DNA of 64,000 nucleotides, taken from NCBI GenBank assembly GCA_003049465.1, contig PYSS01000068.1:148709-212708 (forward strand), given 5' to 3'. The position numbers and the translations under genes were made by a program. Each line of letters begins with the position of its first letter. The stretch's first letter is position 1. Under the pieces are notes generated by a model that worked only from the letters and a program-made list of their open reading frames with translations, was not told the origin of the DNA and searched no databases. This stretch comes from Magnaporthiopsis rhizophila (lineage: Eukaryota > Ascomycota > Sordariomycetes > Magnaporthales > Magnaporthaceae). Of this stretch, positions 11,023 through 23,125 are shown piece by piece.

Positions 11023-12702
11023 ATGATAGCACCGAGATCTGCTTCCCCAGCCGCAGCCGTGGCCCTGCTCCTCACACGAGGCGCTGGAGCCATCAACAAC
11101 GGGCTTGCGTTAACACCACCCATGGGATGGGTACGCAAACAATCTCTCCACCCTGGTGATCTCGGCGCTGTGACCAAGACGGCTGATGAAACAAACGCCA
11201 CCAAAGAACAACTGGAACGCCTTTGGCTGCGACGTCTCGGAGGATCTGCTGCTGTCGACAGCGGCCAAGATTGTCAACCTCGGTCTGCGCGACCTGGGCT
11301 ACAGCTACGTGGTGTTGGACGACTGCTGGCAGGACCCCAAGGGCCGCGACGAGCATGGAAAACTACAGCCCGAGCCTACAAAGTTCCCGCGCGGCCTCAA
11401 GGCCATCTCGGACGACCTGCACGCCATGGGCCTCAAGTACGGCATGTACTCGAGCGCGGGAGAGATGACGTGTGCCAGGTTTGGTTAGTAGTAGCAGGAT
11501 CTCCCCCGGTCAATGGTTTTTGTAGGACAAGCGTGTGCTAACGCAGGCTGCTCTGGCCAGAGGGCTCGCTCGACCACGAAAAAGAGGACGCGCAGAGCTT
11601 TGCGGACTGGGGCGTCGACATGCTCAAGTACGACAGCTGCTACCACATGGGCCGGATCGGGACGCCGCAGATCTCCTTCAACCGCTTCAAAGCCATGTCC
11701 GACGCGTTGGCAGCGACGGGGCGCAACATACTGTTAAACCTGTGCAACTGGGGCGAGGACCTGGTGCACACGTGGGGCATGTCCATCGCCAACTCGTGGC
11801 GCGTCACGGGCGACATCTACGACTCCTTCACGCGGCCCGACGACCTCTGCGGCTGCGACAAGAACCAGCTTTCGGACCCGGCCTGCATCGCTCCCGGGAC
11901 GCACTGCAGCGTCCTCTTCATCCTGAACAAGGTCGCCGCCTTTGCCGACCGCAGCATCCCGGGCGGGTGGAGCGACCTCGACATGCTCGAGGTCGGACAG
12001 GGCGGCATGACGGACGACGAGTACAAGGCGCACTTTGCGCTCTGGGCGGCGCTCAAGAGCCCGCTGTTCCTCGGCAACGACGTGCGGGACATGTCCGCCG
12101 AGGCCCTGTCCATCGTCAACAACCCGGCCGTGATCGCGCTGAGCCAGGACCCGCACGGCCGGTCGCTGACCCGCGTCAGCCGCGCGACCGACGACGTCGC
12201 CAAGGACGTCTATGGCGTGGGCGAGACGCACGTCTGGAGCGGCTACCTGGCCAACGGCGACCAGGCCGTCATCATGCTCAACGCGGGCGCCGAGGATCTG
12301 GACAGCATGTCGGTCTCGCTGTCCGAGATCTTCACGTCGTTCGGCCCGGGGGGTTCGGCGCCGCACGTGGCCTTCGACTGGGCCGTGCACGACCTGTGGG
12401 CTCACCGCATGCCGACCGAGACGGCCGCCCGTCTGCTGGCCGCCCGGACGCAGGACGAGGGCGCGGCCGTGCTGGCGGGCGCCAACTGGTACAACGCCAC
12501 CGAGAAGCCGTACGAGGTCGGGCTGCGCGAGGGCGATCCGCGTCTGTTTGGCGAGAAGATCGGCATCGTCGAGGCCGGGGGCGTCCTCTCGGTTCCCGTT
12601 AAGAAACACGCGGCTGCCGTCTTGAGGCTGCGGCGGATTGACAACGGTCGGGGCCAGTTCAAGGCTAAGACGCTTGACCGTGTTGCCAAAGACGAACTTT
12701 GA
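11023..12702 (+). CDS. GH27 alpha-galactosidase, secreted
   Basis: Exons 11023-11130, 11207-11483 and 11561-12702 give 508 aa. Intron 1 is phase 0 and joins PPMGW to NNWNAFGCD. Intron 2 uses GTTAGT at 11484 and a GCTAAC branch, giving CARFEGSLDHE. The enzyme releases terminal alpha-1,6-galactose from galactomannan and raffinose-type sugars (EC 3.2.1.22). GH27 landmarks are LALTPPMGW, DDCWQ, the nucleophile Asp in MLKYDSC (about D153), the acid/base Asp in WRVTGDIYD (about D213) and GGWSDLDMLEVG. A hydrophobic Ala-rich leader before AINNGLALTPP is the likely signal peptide. The C-terminal part is the GH27 beta-sandwich. A competing donor at 11479 would give CARLLWPEGS and fits the family less well. 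Confidence 0.92.
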
Positions 12703-13716
12703 GGTGCTTTGTCCCTTGGCCGTCCTATTTCTCACTCCTTTTCCTGTTTCTTATCTCTCTCGTTCAAGGACATTCGCAGGTGTTTTTACGCTAGGAGCGT
12801 GGTGTAAGGCAAATTTGGGTTTGGTGGTTGAGGCGCACGTTTTATTTCGGGCCTCGCGCCGTCCTAGCAGGGTCACCCCGACAAGATCCCTACGGCCGAC
12901 TCGGTTATGCCGGCAGTTTCCGCCCCGTTTATTACTGCCTTCCTTCGCGCGGCCCATCCCGGAAAAACACCAGTCGCCGGACTTGATGCTCGTCGTGTCG
13001 ATCTTGGTCCTTCGTCGCTTGCCGTTGTTTGATAGTCCAGACGATATGCGATCTCTTCAACATATATAGCGCATGCTCGAGACCCACCTTCTGCGGCGGG
13101 ATCAGTCGGACCCAAGATATCGAGCTGCTTATCGAAATGGCGATGCCCTCACTTGATCTATCCTATGGCAGGAGAGGCTCGGGAGGCAAGCACGATACCC
13201 AGGCTGACGCAATGTCGCAAAGACCGATCGCATTTTGTTTGCAGTCGTGCGAGCTTGCATGACAGAGCATTGATGACTCCAAGAACGCAACATCATGTCC
13301 ATATATTCCGCCGGGTTCGCCCTGCTATCCTGTCGCTTCTTCCCTGCACGCACTCGCACTTTGTATCGCAGATTCCGTCTTATATAGTTGAACAACCGAT
13401 ATTAAGCTGTCGCACACGCCACGAATTCGCCTTTAAATCTCGGGAAACCAAACGCCAGCAGGGGAGTTTCTGATAGTGCTGAAGTCGGCTGCTGAAGATT
13501 CAGGCGGGCGGCGGTGATTACATCACAGCGCGGGGCTGCCGTTTAGGTACCCATGTACCGGGCATTTTCAGGGTTCTGTTGGCCCACCCCAGCTCCACGT
13601 CGTGGTCGCGGCACGACATGGACATCCTGGTAACGCCTTGTCCCACCATCTCCCACGTCCCACAAAGCTGCAAGCACGCGCCCGAAAACACCAGACGCAA
13701 ACATTGAGACGCAAAA
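12703..13716. other. Intergenic, nothing recognised
   Basis: 3' flank of the alpha-galactosidase gene and 5' flank of the amidohydrolase gene. A pyrimidine-rich tract follows the stop at 12,720-12,770, typical of fungal 3' regions. No coding frame with motifs is seen. Confidence 0.5.
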
Positions 13717-15082
13717 ATGCATTCATTCTCAACCGACCCGGAGATTGAGGCTGTAATAGCCGATGAGATCGAGAAACACAACGAGGAGATCAGACACATT
13801 AACGATACGGTAAGCAGCCGCAGCAAAGCACAGTTGATGTCACCCCGCCATCTCACCATCTCGTCACTGCAAACCCCACCACCAAACAAGCTCAAGCTGA
13901 CGTCCCACCATTTCTCGTGCTACCCAGATCCACCAAAACCCAGAGCTGGCATACCAAGAGCACGAGGCCCACGACGCCTTCGTCTCGACCCTCACAACGC
14001 TTGGCTTCAAGGCCACTCCACATGCCTACGGAGTCGAGACGTCCTTTTCGGCCGAGGTCGGCTCAGGCGGCCGCCTCATCGTCCTCAACGCCGAGTATGA
14101 CGCTCTTCCCGGCATCGGCCACGCCTGCGGCCACAACTTGATCGCCAGTGCGGCTCTGACGGCGTTTCTCGGCCTCGCCGCCGCCCTCGCCAAGTCCGGC
14201 CCTGGCAGCGGCCGCGTCCGGCTGCTCGGCACCCCGGCCGAGGAAGGCGGCGGCGGCAAGCTCAAGCTCATCCAAGCGGGCGCCTACGCCGGCGCCGCCG
14301 CTAGCCTGATGGTGCACCCCGGCGCTTCGTACCTCCTGACGCCGCCCGTGCGCGAGGTGGCCTTCGTGCGCATGCTCGCCAACGTCAAGTACCAAGTCTT
14401 CTTCAGCGGCCGGGAAGCCCACGCGGCCATGGCGCCCTGGGACGGCATCAACGCGCTCGACGCCGTCTGCCTGGCCTACAACGCCATCTCGATGCTGCGG
14501 CAGCACATGCGGCCCCACGAGCGAGTGCACGGCGTGTTCCGCGCCGCCGGCGAGCGGCCCAACGTGACGCCCGCCGGGACATGCGTCGAGTATTACGTGC
14601 GCAGCGACACGCGCGCCGCCGCTGAGGCGCTCTGGCTGCGCGTCAAGCGGTGCTTCGAGGGCGCCGCCGTCGCCACGGGCTGCGGCGTCCGGTACGAGCG
14701 GCTCAACTCGTACGCCGACGTGCGCCCCTCGCGCGCCCTGTGCCGCGCCTACGTCGACGCCATGCCCGCGGGCACCGTGGCGTTTGCGGACCCGCCCGAC
14801 TTCCTGGCCGGAAGCACCGACATGGGCGACGTCACGTACGAGTGTCCCGGCTTCCACGGCGCTTTCGGCATCGACACCGAGGTCGGACAGTCGAACCACA
14901 CCCTCGCCTTCGCTGCCGCCGCCGGCACGGATGAGTCATTCCGTCGCGCTGTGGCTTGCGGAAAGGGCATGGCGCTGGCTGCGTGGCGCGTGCTGAGCGA
15001 TGATGTCTTCGCCGAGGAGATGAGGGTCGAGTGGGAGGCTGATATTCGTGGGGCCAGGGATGGTTATTCCGTTGGCATTTAG
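13717..15082 (+). CDS. M20 family metallo-amidohydrolase (M20D, PM20D2-like)
   Basis: Exons 13717-13809 and 13928-15082 give 414 aa. The 118-bp intron (GTAAGC, GCTGAC, CCCAG) is phase 0 and joins INDT to IHQNPELAYQE. Members hydrolyse N-acyl or peptide bonds in small substrates such as N-acetyl amino acids or dipeptides using a metal centre. Visible landmarks are HQNPELAYQEHEAH, EYDALPGIGHACGHN (metal-binding Asp/His region), GTPAEEGGGGK (catalytic and metal Glu residues) and SLMVHPG, then the lid-domain VFFSGREAHAAMAPWDG. There is no signal peptide, so it is probably cytosolic. The best-fitting subfamily is the PM20D2/ACY1L2 type; exact substrate is unknown. Confidence 0.9.
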
Positions 15083-15436
15083 GGCTTCTCCCTGCCATGC
15101 CGTCGGAACATATGTAGCATGACGGAGGTGTTTGGGCGCTATGTGTAGAGGCACTTTTGGTCCAGGGATGTTCTAGAATTCTTTCATGTTAATGCCCGCA
15201 CTTCGCCCATTCTAAACATCAGGAGGACATTCTATGGACTGTCATGGCGACATGAGACCTAGCTTCAGGCGCGTGTGTGTAATGTTTCCACTTGATGATG
15301 GCTACAGCTAGTTCACAATACCTACTTCTTACGCCCGGTGTTTGAATGCTTTTGCGGAGGGGAGTTGCGGGCACGTAGACGAGAAAAAAAAAAGCGACAC
15401 ACCAAAAGGCCAGTCATTAGATGCAATGAACAACGT

Positions 15437-15468
<32 letters not shown>

Positions 15469-16214
15469 AAAAAAAAAAGAAAGTCATTTCCTTTCCTATT
15501 TCCTTTCGTATTTTTTTTCCTATTCCTCTTCCAATTTCTTTCCCTATTTTTCTTTGTATTACTTTTTTTGCTGTATCGGTTTCTTTAGGCTCCCTGGCGG
15601 GCCAGCTGAGGCATGGTCTGTTGATGGGGAACCCAAAACGGCCTGTGCGAGTGCGAGGCGCGATGCGGTGGTCGGGGATGCTCAACATCATTTTGTAATC
15701 ACCTTGGCCCAGTTTCACCAGCGTTTCGTTGAAGTTGTCTCTGGACACCACCATTATTAGAAGACGGACAGAGACAGATCGAGGTTGACAAAAGGGGCCG
15801 TTTGCGATTAATCTCGCTCGATCAGGCCTGATTGTCTAAAAACGTACATGATAGCTCGCCCGGTGGGCAGCCGTCAAACACAGAGACTGAACGGGTCTGC
15901 TCAACCAGGGCGCGGCACAGCGGGCATAGGTCAGCTTGGTCGTGCTGGTTCCCGCCCGAGTTTACTTGTATTTCGTTTCTTCCACGACGCACAATGAGAG
16001 GCGGCGGTAGCCCGACCGGGTCTTCCGTCATCCCGCAGGCGAGAGATTTCCGCGAGGAGGAACGACGGTGTCTTGTGCTTTGCTCGTGGGACAAAAGGAC
16101 CATTGCGGCTCGCCTCTCTTTACATGTATGGCTTGGCCAGCGTCTCCGAGGTGTTCAAGAGCGGGAAACGGCAAAAATACATGTCGACCCGGATCATCCA
16201 TTCTATTAATACAC
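15083..16214. other. Intergenic with T/A homopolymer hairpin and CT-rich tract
   Basis: A run of 15 T followed by 15 A at 15438-15467 could form a perfect hairpin. It is followed by a degenerate TTTCCTATTTCC-type tract to about 15570. No gene is recognised. Confidence 0.6.
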
Positions 16215-17681
16215 CTACGATTCATCGGCGAACAGCGGACCAAATATCTCTTGGCCCATGACCTGCCCCATCCTGGGATCCGTCATCCCCGCGGCCTCCG
16301 CGGCGGTCCTGGGCGACCGGAAGCCCCAGCGGCCGAAATTCTCGTCGTCGCCAAGCCTCTCTCCATTAAAGGGCCACCCGAGCAGCTCCCCTGGAAACCG
16401 CGGCACGGAGCCCTCCGGGATGGGCTCGTGGTCCGTTTCCGCGTCCCGCAGGACGAGGCCGGTGCCACCGGGCAGCCCGTAGCGCGGCGTCCACAAGACG
16501 GTCCAGACCAGCATCCTCGGGCCTATATCGCGCTCCCGGCGTCGCCTGCGCCGCCGGCACTCGGCGCACGCGGTCTCGTTCACCTTCCCGAGGTGGTGGG
16601 GGTGGTCTCTCGCGGCGCACCAGTGGTACAAGCCGTACTGCTCGCCCGAGGCGCGCCAGCTGCTTTTGAGCACGCGGTTTCCCTCGGCCGACAAGAAGAC
16701 CTCATCGGCGTCGACCCAGCAGTCGGGCCCGGCGCGGCCTTCGTTGGCGCGGGCGTGCCAGGGCGCGCCCGTGGGGAAGACCCAGTCGCGCACGGCCCAG
16801 TCGACTAGGGCCTGCATCTCGTCCCGCCTGTGGGTCGACGTCTCGAAGTCGATGGTCAAGCGCTCGAGCGCCGGGAGCCGCGTGAAGGCCAGGGCCCACG
16901 AGCGGCTCCGGAACAGGAGCGGCGCGCCGGCCATCTCGCTGGAGTCGTAGCCGAACCGGCTGGCGCGGGAAAAGTGGCCTCTCGTGTCGGCGGGCAGGAA
17001 AGCCGGCCCGCGGGACTGGGTCGAAGCGTTGGCGAGGAGCGTGTTGTAGATGCCGCGGCCGTGGCGGTACGGCCTGGCAAAGGCGTCGACGAACAGCGGG
17101 CTGTTGTACTTCATGTTCCACCAATCGTCGTGACGGAAGGTGAGCCGAAGGTCCCGGAGGTTGCTCAGCAGGTTCTGGCCCAGGCGCCCGAGCTCTGGGT
17201 AGAGCGAGCTCTCGAGCCAGTACATTTGCGTATAGAACCTGGCGCGGCGTGGGCGCGCCTCGTCGGGGGGCAGGACTCCGTTGCCCGGTTCATAGAGCAT
17301 CTCGGTCCAAGCCTCTCGGTGTTTTGGAGACGAAGCCAACTCCATGTAGGCGCGGCGGCACAGGCGCAGAAGAGGCGGCGTCGGAACCCGAGTCGCCTTG
17401 GCCTCGGGCCGATTACATGGAGGCCCGCGAAGGATACGTCTCCGGACGCCATCCACGCCCACAATGGTTGGCATGATTTCGCTGTCGTCCTCAAGATCCG
17501 AGTCGGGGTCGAAGTCGTGGCTGTTCCGGACACGGAAGTCTCTGCTTATATCTTCAGCCAGCGCACGGCCGAATATGAGCATTCGGACCTCAGCGGGGAT
17601 GCGGCCGTTGTACAATGGGGAGTCGGACTGGGGGTTGACCCCTCCGCTGGCCTCCCACGACCTCACTAAGGCCTCGTCCAT
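16215..17681 (-). CDS. Hypothetical protein with 2EXR/F-box-like N-terminus, 488 aa
   Basis: A single exon starts at the ATG at 17681. Near residue 22 the text SPLYNGRIPAEVRMLIFGRAL follows the pattern of fungal 2EXR or F-box-like proteins (short hydrophobic motif, then LPxElRxxIf). It is followed by the usual region of family-specific measurement-type helices, with QALVDWAVRDWVF in the middle and an Arg-rich CAECRRRRRRRE stretch near residue 385. No catalytic motif is seen. Such proteins are abundant and poorly characterised in Sordariomycetes. The length and strong G/C third-position bias support a real gene. The assignment to a named domain is tentative. Confidence 0.75.
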   Translation of the reverse strand: MDEALVRSWEASGGVNPQSDSPLYNGRIPAEVRMLIFGRALAEDISRDFRVRNSHDFDPDSDLEDDSEIMPTIVGVDGVRRRILRGPPCNRPEAKATRVPTPPLLRLCRRAYMELASSPKHREAWTEMLYEPGNGVLPPDEARPRRARFYTQMYWLESSLYPELGRLGQNLLSNLRDLRLTFRHDDWWNMKYNSPLFVDAFARPYRHGRGIYNTLLANASTQSRGPAFLPADTRGHFSRASRFGYDSSEMAGAPLLFRSRSWALAFTRLPALERLTIDFETSTHRRDEMQALVDWAVRDWVFPTGAPWHARANEGRAGPDCWVDADEVFLSAEGNRVLKSSWRASGEQYGLYHWCAARDHPHHLGKVNETACAECRRRRRRRERDIGPRMLVWTVLWTPRYGLPGGTGLVLRDAETDHEPIPEGSVPRFPGELLGWPFNGERLGDDENFGRWGFRSPRTAAEAAGMTDPRMGQVMGQEIFGPLFADES

Positions 17682-18742
17682 GTCGGGTGGTTTGTGACAG
17701 GTCTCGGCATGAAACTTGACGATTTGGGGACTGTCGAGCTGTCGAGAGGTGAAGAAGCATCGCGACGCGCCAGGCAGAAGGGTGGGGCGCCACCCGCGCT
17801 AAATCAGCCGCCTCAACACACCGCCACGCTATTTCACAGCTTCCAGGTCCCTGGTCCGGGGATTCTAAGGGCCAAGGAAGGGTCTAGTTTCTCCCAAGGC
17901 TAAATACGTACGGCTGGTTGGTTGGGCGCGGCGCCAACAGTCTCCTGTCACGCGTAGCCTGCTCGCTCCAGTGTGCGTTCAGAGGCTAGATAGAAGCAGC
18001 CTTCCCATCAACAGCCCGGGCTAGGTACCAGGAAGGTAGTCGAGACGATGCTCAGGCAAATTATGCAAGATTTAAAGGCCACCGCTGATATATTACCCGT
18101 GAAGCTTTCGAAGACGAAAGCAAATGGCGTTATCATATCCTTTGCTATTTACATCTCTCGTGGTACTCGTGATCACTAAAAACCTGGAAAACGCTACCGC
18201 GGCCTACCGGTATCTACGGCGAGGGCAAGTTATTATACCTGCCTGCTTGCCTATTCCTGGCATTCATGAAAGTGATGAATTGGCATCTTTTGCTTGCAGA
18301 GCCCTTGGTGGGTTTGCGTAATCAGCCCAGACCAAACCCGGTGGTGCTCCCATGCTGGCCAGTACAGATTGTGCTCGCTCCCATCTTTGTTTTCTCTTTC
18401 TTTTGTCTTTCTTTCTTGTCGTTTCTTAGAAAGCCTTCTCCGCTGTCAGCTTAGCACGCATCGTAAATATCCACTGGAAGCACAGTTGTGACGCCGGTGG
18501 TCTCGGTGCAACACGTCCCTCCATGGGCGGAATTACCCAATCGAGCAGGCCATGCTGCTGCTGTGTGACATCATCCATGACTCGGGGTTATCATCCGTGG
18601 ATGTTTCTCCCTCTATTTTTCTCTCGCTACATTCTCACATTGTCCCCGCTTCCTGAGCGGCCCAGCAATCAGCGGTTGCTTTGTAGCCCGTACTCGCGAG
18701 CTCTCCGGGACACATCATCGCACCGCCCCGCTGCTAACCAAA
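17682..18742. other. Shared promoter region of divergent genes
   Basis: Lies between the divergent 16215-17681 gene and the MFS transporter gene. It has an AT-rich segment at 18040-18190 and a CT-rich tract at 18360-18440. No coding frame is convincing. Confidence 0.5.
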
Positions 18743-20803
18743 ATGGCCTCTCATGGAGCTCGCCATGGATGGCCTGCGCTTGTCACCACAGGAGCCAGAG
18801 AGGATCGGCCTCTCCTGGGACGGACGCTGGCGGACTACGACCTTGTCGACGATGAAGCCGTTTGGCAGCCGCCGCCCGGATTCGGATGGATCGAGGCGGC
18901 GATCCAGGCCAACGTGTTCTTGTACGGCTTCGACGCCACCCTAACCGCCAGCACCTACGCCGTCATCAGCTCCGAGTTTGGCGCCGCCAACGCAGCGTCT
19001 TGGCTGACCACGTCGTACCTCGTCACGAGCACCGCCTTCCAGCCTCTGTACGGCCGCTTCTCCGACATCTTTGGCCGTCGCGTCTGCTTCATTGCAAGCT
19101 GCATCGCCTTTGGCCTCGGCTGTCTTGGCTGCGGCCTCGCCACCGACTTTGTTACGCTCAGTCTCATGCGAGCGCTTTCTGGGTTTGGCGGAGGAGGATT
19201 GATCACCATGGGTAAGCTTATCCCCTTCTAACTTCTCCAGCCAGCTCGTCCCGTTTCGCCAGACCTGTAGGTACCTAGCTAATCTCCCGGCTGGCTTCTA
19301 GCCACCATCATCAACTCGGACTTGATACCTTTCCGCCGCAGAGGCATGTACCAAGCTATGCAGAACGGCGTCTCTGGCTTCGGTTCTGTATCGGGCGCGT
19401 CGTTTGGCGGCATCATCGCGGACCACATCGGCTGGCGCTGGTGTTTCCTGCTGCAGGTGCCCATCTCCGCCACGGCCCTTCTGCTCGGATCCCTCGTGCT
19501 CAATAACCAGGCTATGGATGCGTACATGAGCAGAGATGACGACGAAGAGCTCGCCCCTAGGACTTTTTGGCGAAGGGTCGACATTCTTGGCTCACTGGTT
19601 CTCATCTCTGCCGTCTCCGTCCAGCTCCTGGGCCTCAGCCTCGGCGGTAACGAGCTGCCCTGGGACAGCCCCTGGGTCGTCGGAGCTCTCACCGGCAGTG
19701 TTATTCTCTTTGCGCTCTTCCTTCTCATCGAGGCCAGAACATCAGCCACGCCCATCATCCCACTATATCTCTTGCGGGGATCGCTGCCTATTCTGACTCA
19801 GATGGCCAACATATGCCTCGGCCTGGCTGCTTATGCGGTACGTTTCTTCTTGCCTGCCTGGAAAACAAGCATGACAGCCGTCGTCCGTCACCACAGCCAG
19901 CCCTGAAACTGGCCTCGAATGAAGGACACGGGCGCTGACTGCAGACCCTCCCGACTCAGTATCTTTTCATGCTCCCCTTGTTCTTCCAGGTCGTTCTCGA
20001 GGACTCGGCTACCACAGCTGGGGCAAGGCTAGCCATCCCCTCGCTTGCCACCCCGCTTGGCGGTCTCATCGCCGGACTGGCCATGGCCCGGTGGGGCAAG
20101 CTGCTTTGGCTGATGCGTCTGGGGGCTCTCGTCATGGTCTCGGGCAACGCCCTTGTCACTTCGTTGGGGTTCAGCGATTCGAGCTGGAAGTACCTGGTCT
20201 ACATCTTCCCGGCCAACCTGGGCCAGGGAATCGTGTTCCCCTCCGTCCTGCTCACGTCTCTCGCTTCATTCGAGCATTCTGGTTCGTGTACACTTCCCGT
20301 GGTAGCCTTTCCTTGGCCGCTCGTCCCGATAAGTTTCCAGTGCTGACGAGCTTAATGATGTACCTGCTTACCTAGACCACGCCGTGTCCGTATCGACCAC
20401 ATATCCGATTCGCTCGCTGGGGCAGGTCTGGGGGGTCGCCATTACATCAGCCATGGTGCAGACCACGCTGAGTGCCCGCCTTCCAGCTGCCCTTGGAGAC
20501 CTCCCGGAAAAGGTCAAGGTAGGTTATTGGCCCCCACCCCTGGCCTACGTTGCGTGGTATCGTCCCCTGCCAGGATACCAAACAAAGATACAAGAGCTAA
20601 CACCAGCCACGCAGCTGATTGACGAGATTCGCCATTCCGTAACCGCGCTAGAGTCCCTGCCAGTGGAGGTGCGACTGGCGGCTCGAAAGGTGTACTACGA
20701 GGGCATCCGCTATGCCTTTGCTACGTCGACTAGCTTTGCAGCTGCGGCCTTGATATTGGCTTTGGTGGCGAGTCCTCGAGGGCTGCGCCGGAAGATTAGA
20801 TAG
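18743..20803 (+). CDS. MFS transporter, DHA2/vacuolar amino acid transporter type
   Basis: Exons 18743-19211, 19302-19837, 19960-20281, 20376-20518 and 20615-20803 join to 552 aa, with each junction matching family sequence. The protein is a 14-helix drug:H+ antiporter-like MFS member. Visible are the helix-1 motif FLYGFDATLTAST, the MFS loop motif PLYGRFSDIFGRR, ALSGFGGGGLITM, GSVSGASFGGIIADHIGWRW (motif C) and a long central loop with DDDEELAPRTFWRRVD. It most resembles the VBA/Fnx2 group of vacuolar basic amino acid uptake proteins in sequence style, though multidrug exporters look similar. The last intron (96 bp) is frame-neutral; it is called from GTAGGT, GCTAAC and GCAG. A TAGGTACCTAG motif sits inside intron 1. 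Confidence 0.88.
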
Positions 20804-21671
20804 AAGGTGCTTGATGTAAAGCGGCAAGCCAAAACACCCAGACGAAGTGGACACGACCGAATCGAAGTCGATCCGAGCTCCGAGCCACGAAGGGCGAAAC
20901 AACGAGGCCAATCCCCATTTCCTAGTACCAGGCTTCGTCCATCACACTGCCGCCGTTGAGGCACGGCGGTTGTCCGGATCAGCAGGCGGCCATCTTGCGA
21001 AGGAGATCAACCCTCTTTCTGCCGCAGCAGCTGGCCGGAGCAGCGTTGGCAACAGTGTTGGCAGCAGTGTAGAGGAGATTCTGTACGACATTTCCAAGGG
21101 AGGCTGCTGCATGCACAAGTAGAGAGCGAGTGGACGAGATTGGGTGCCTTGTTGATTCTTCGTGGATTTACTAAACTCCGACAGCCCCGCTAGACAACAG
21201 AGGAAAACTGATCTGGGCCAGGATTTCACTCCTCCAAATCGAAATAGGAGAACTGAAGTAAAAAAACATAAATAAATAGGAAAAGGTAAATAAACACTAT
21301 CGAATATTTTTCCGCTCGTGAGTCGGCGTCCTAGGCAGCCCGAGCAAGTTACCAATCACGCTGGCACTGCCACCAAACAAAGCGCGAACAAATGCGAGCA
21401 TCCCATGTGGATTACAAAACATAGACCGAAAAGGACGGGTGGATTTGAAATTCGGATCACGGCACGGGCAGTTGATGACAGAAGAAGCGAGAAGCCAGGT
21501 CAAAGAAGCCCCGTAAGTTGGGATACAAAATAACGACACGGGACGCGCAAAAGTCGAGATGGAAATGCTTTCGAGTCGGAAGCAAAGAAAAGTAAAAGAG
21601 TGGCATCTCGAGTCCGCCCCGCACAGCAATCACTTCACCTGCCACTTCACTCGTCGCCGCAAACCGCCGCC
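20804..21671. other. Intergenic, AT-rich GA-tract near 21240-21300
   Basis: A short AGGAAAAGGTAAATAAA tract at about 21278-21295 recurs in the dispersed element found near 27.1 and 57.86 kb. No gene is recognised. Confidence 0.5.
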
Positions 21672-22863
21672 ATGTCGTCGAGGCTCTTCACCCCCCTGAA
21701 ACTGGGCAAGTCCCAGCTCGCCCACCGTCTGGCCCTGGCGCCTATGACGCGATACCGCGTCGACGACGACTATGTCCCGATCCCCATCGTCAAAGGTATG
21801 TTCAGACCCTCGCCAAGTTCGTCAGCCCAGCCAAACTCGCAAGTTTCTGACAAAAATGAAATGTCCCGCAGATTACTACGAGCAGCGCGCCACCGTGCCA
21901 GAGACGCTCCTCATCACCGAGGGCATCATCGTCTCGACGCGGCACATGGGCCACAAAAACCTCCCCGGCCTCTGGTCCGAGGAGCAGGTGGCGGCGTGGC
22001 GGCGTGTCACCGACGCCGTCCACGGCAAGGGCGGCGTCGTGTACGCGCAGCTGTGGGCGCACGGCCGCACCGGCGAGCCATCCGTCTGTGAATCCCTGGG
22101 CTCCAAGCTCATGGGCCCAAGCCCCATTCCTATGGCGGAGGGGGACCCGACGCCTGTCGAGATGACCGAGGACGACATCCGGCAGCTCGTTGCCGACTAC
22201 GCGCAGGCGGCGCGCAACGCCGTCCGGGCCGGGTTCGACGGCGTCGAGATCCACGGCGCCAACGGCTACCTGATCGACCAGTTCTTGCAGGACGTTTCGA
22301 ACCAGCGCGCCGACGGGTGGGGCGGCAGCATCGAGAAGCGCGCGAGGTTGCCGTTGGAGGTTGTGAAGGCCGTGGCGGGAGCGGTGGGGGCCGACCGCAC
22401 CGCGATCCGCCTCAGCCCTTATAGCCAGTTCCAGGGCATGATGATGGCGGACCCGGACCCGCAGTTCCGGTACTTCGTCGAGCAGCTGAAGCTGCTGGGG
22501 CTGGCGTACCTGCACATCATCGAGCCGCGCCAGGACATGGTCGAGCTTGGGCTTCCGAACACTCCGGACCGGAGCATCGACTGGATGGTGAAGCTGTGGG
22601 ACAACGCGGGCCCCGTCATCGTTGCCGGGGGCTACACACCCGAGTCGGCTAAGCACGCGGTCGAGGAGCGGTTCAAGGATTTGGACGTGATGGTTGCTTT
22701 CGGTCGAATGTTTCTTTCGAACCCCGACCTGATCTTTAGGATTAAGAGCGGCATCGAGCTGAAAAAGTACGACCGCAACACCTTCTTCGTCCCCAAGAGC
22801 CCGATAGGGTACGCCGATTACGGTTTCAGCTCCGAGTACCAGGCTTTGCTGGGCAAGAACTAG
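21672..22863 (+). CDS. Old yellow enzyme-type NADH:flavin oxidoreductase
   Basis: Exons 21672-21795 and 21872-22863 give 371 aa. The intron (GTATGT to CGCAG) joins PIPIVK to DYYEQRA. The protein is an FMN-dependent TIM barrel that reduces activated C=C bonds with NAD(P)H. Family landmarks are LFTPLKLGK and LALAPMTRYR (FMN-contacting Thr), YAQLWAHGRT, HGANGYLIDQFLQ (substrate His/Asn pair and the Tyr proton donor), SNQRADGWGGSIEKRARL, AIRLSPYSQF and VAFGRMFLSNPD (phosphate site). It is near the usual length and probably cytosolic. The physiological substrate is unknown. Overlapping frames on the other strand up to 23070 are shadows. Confidence 0.93.
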
Positions 22864-23125
22864 GTGGCTAGCTTGTTTAGTGGTTTGATGCCTTTGTTTA
22901 TTTCTTTGCTGGCTGTATTGGATACGTAGAACAAAAGGGGGATGAAGGGCGAACCTAGAGGAGACCTTCTGTCGATTGTTAACTGGATGGAGCGAATTGA
23001 TAGACGCTTTTGAAGCGCTGCTATGCACGAATGAAGGGAGATAGAAAGGCGACGGGAGAGTAGAGAGCAAAGAGACAGGTTACGGACAGGAAAGGAAACA
23101 AGGGTAGACAGAAAATTCATCAACA

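Noticed and set aside
21802..23070. Minus-strand frame of 422 codons
   Set aside because: Antisense of the old-yellow-enzyme gene; the plus strand has the family motifs and intron.
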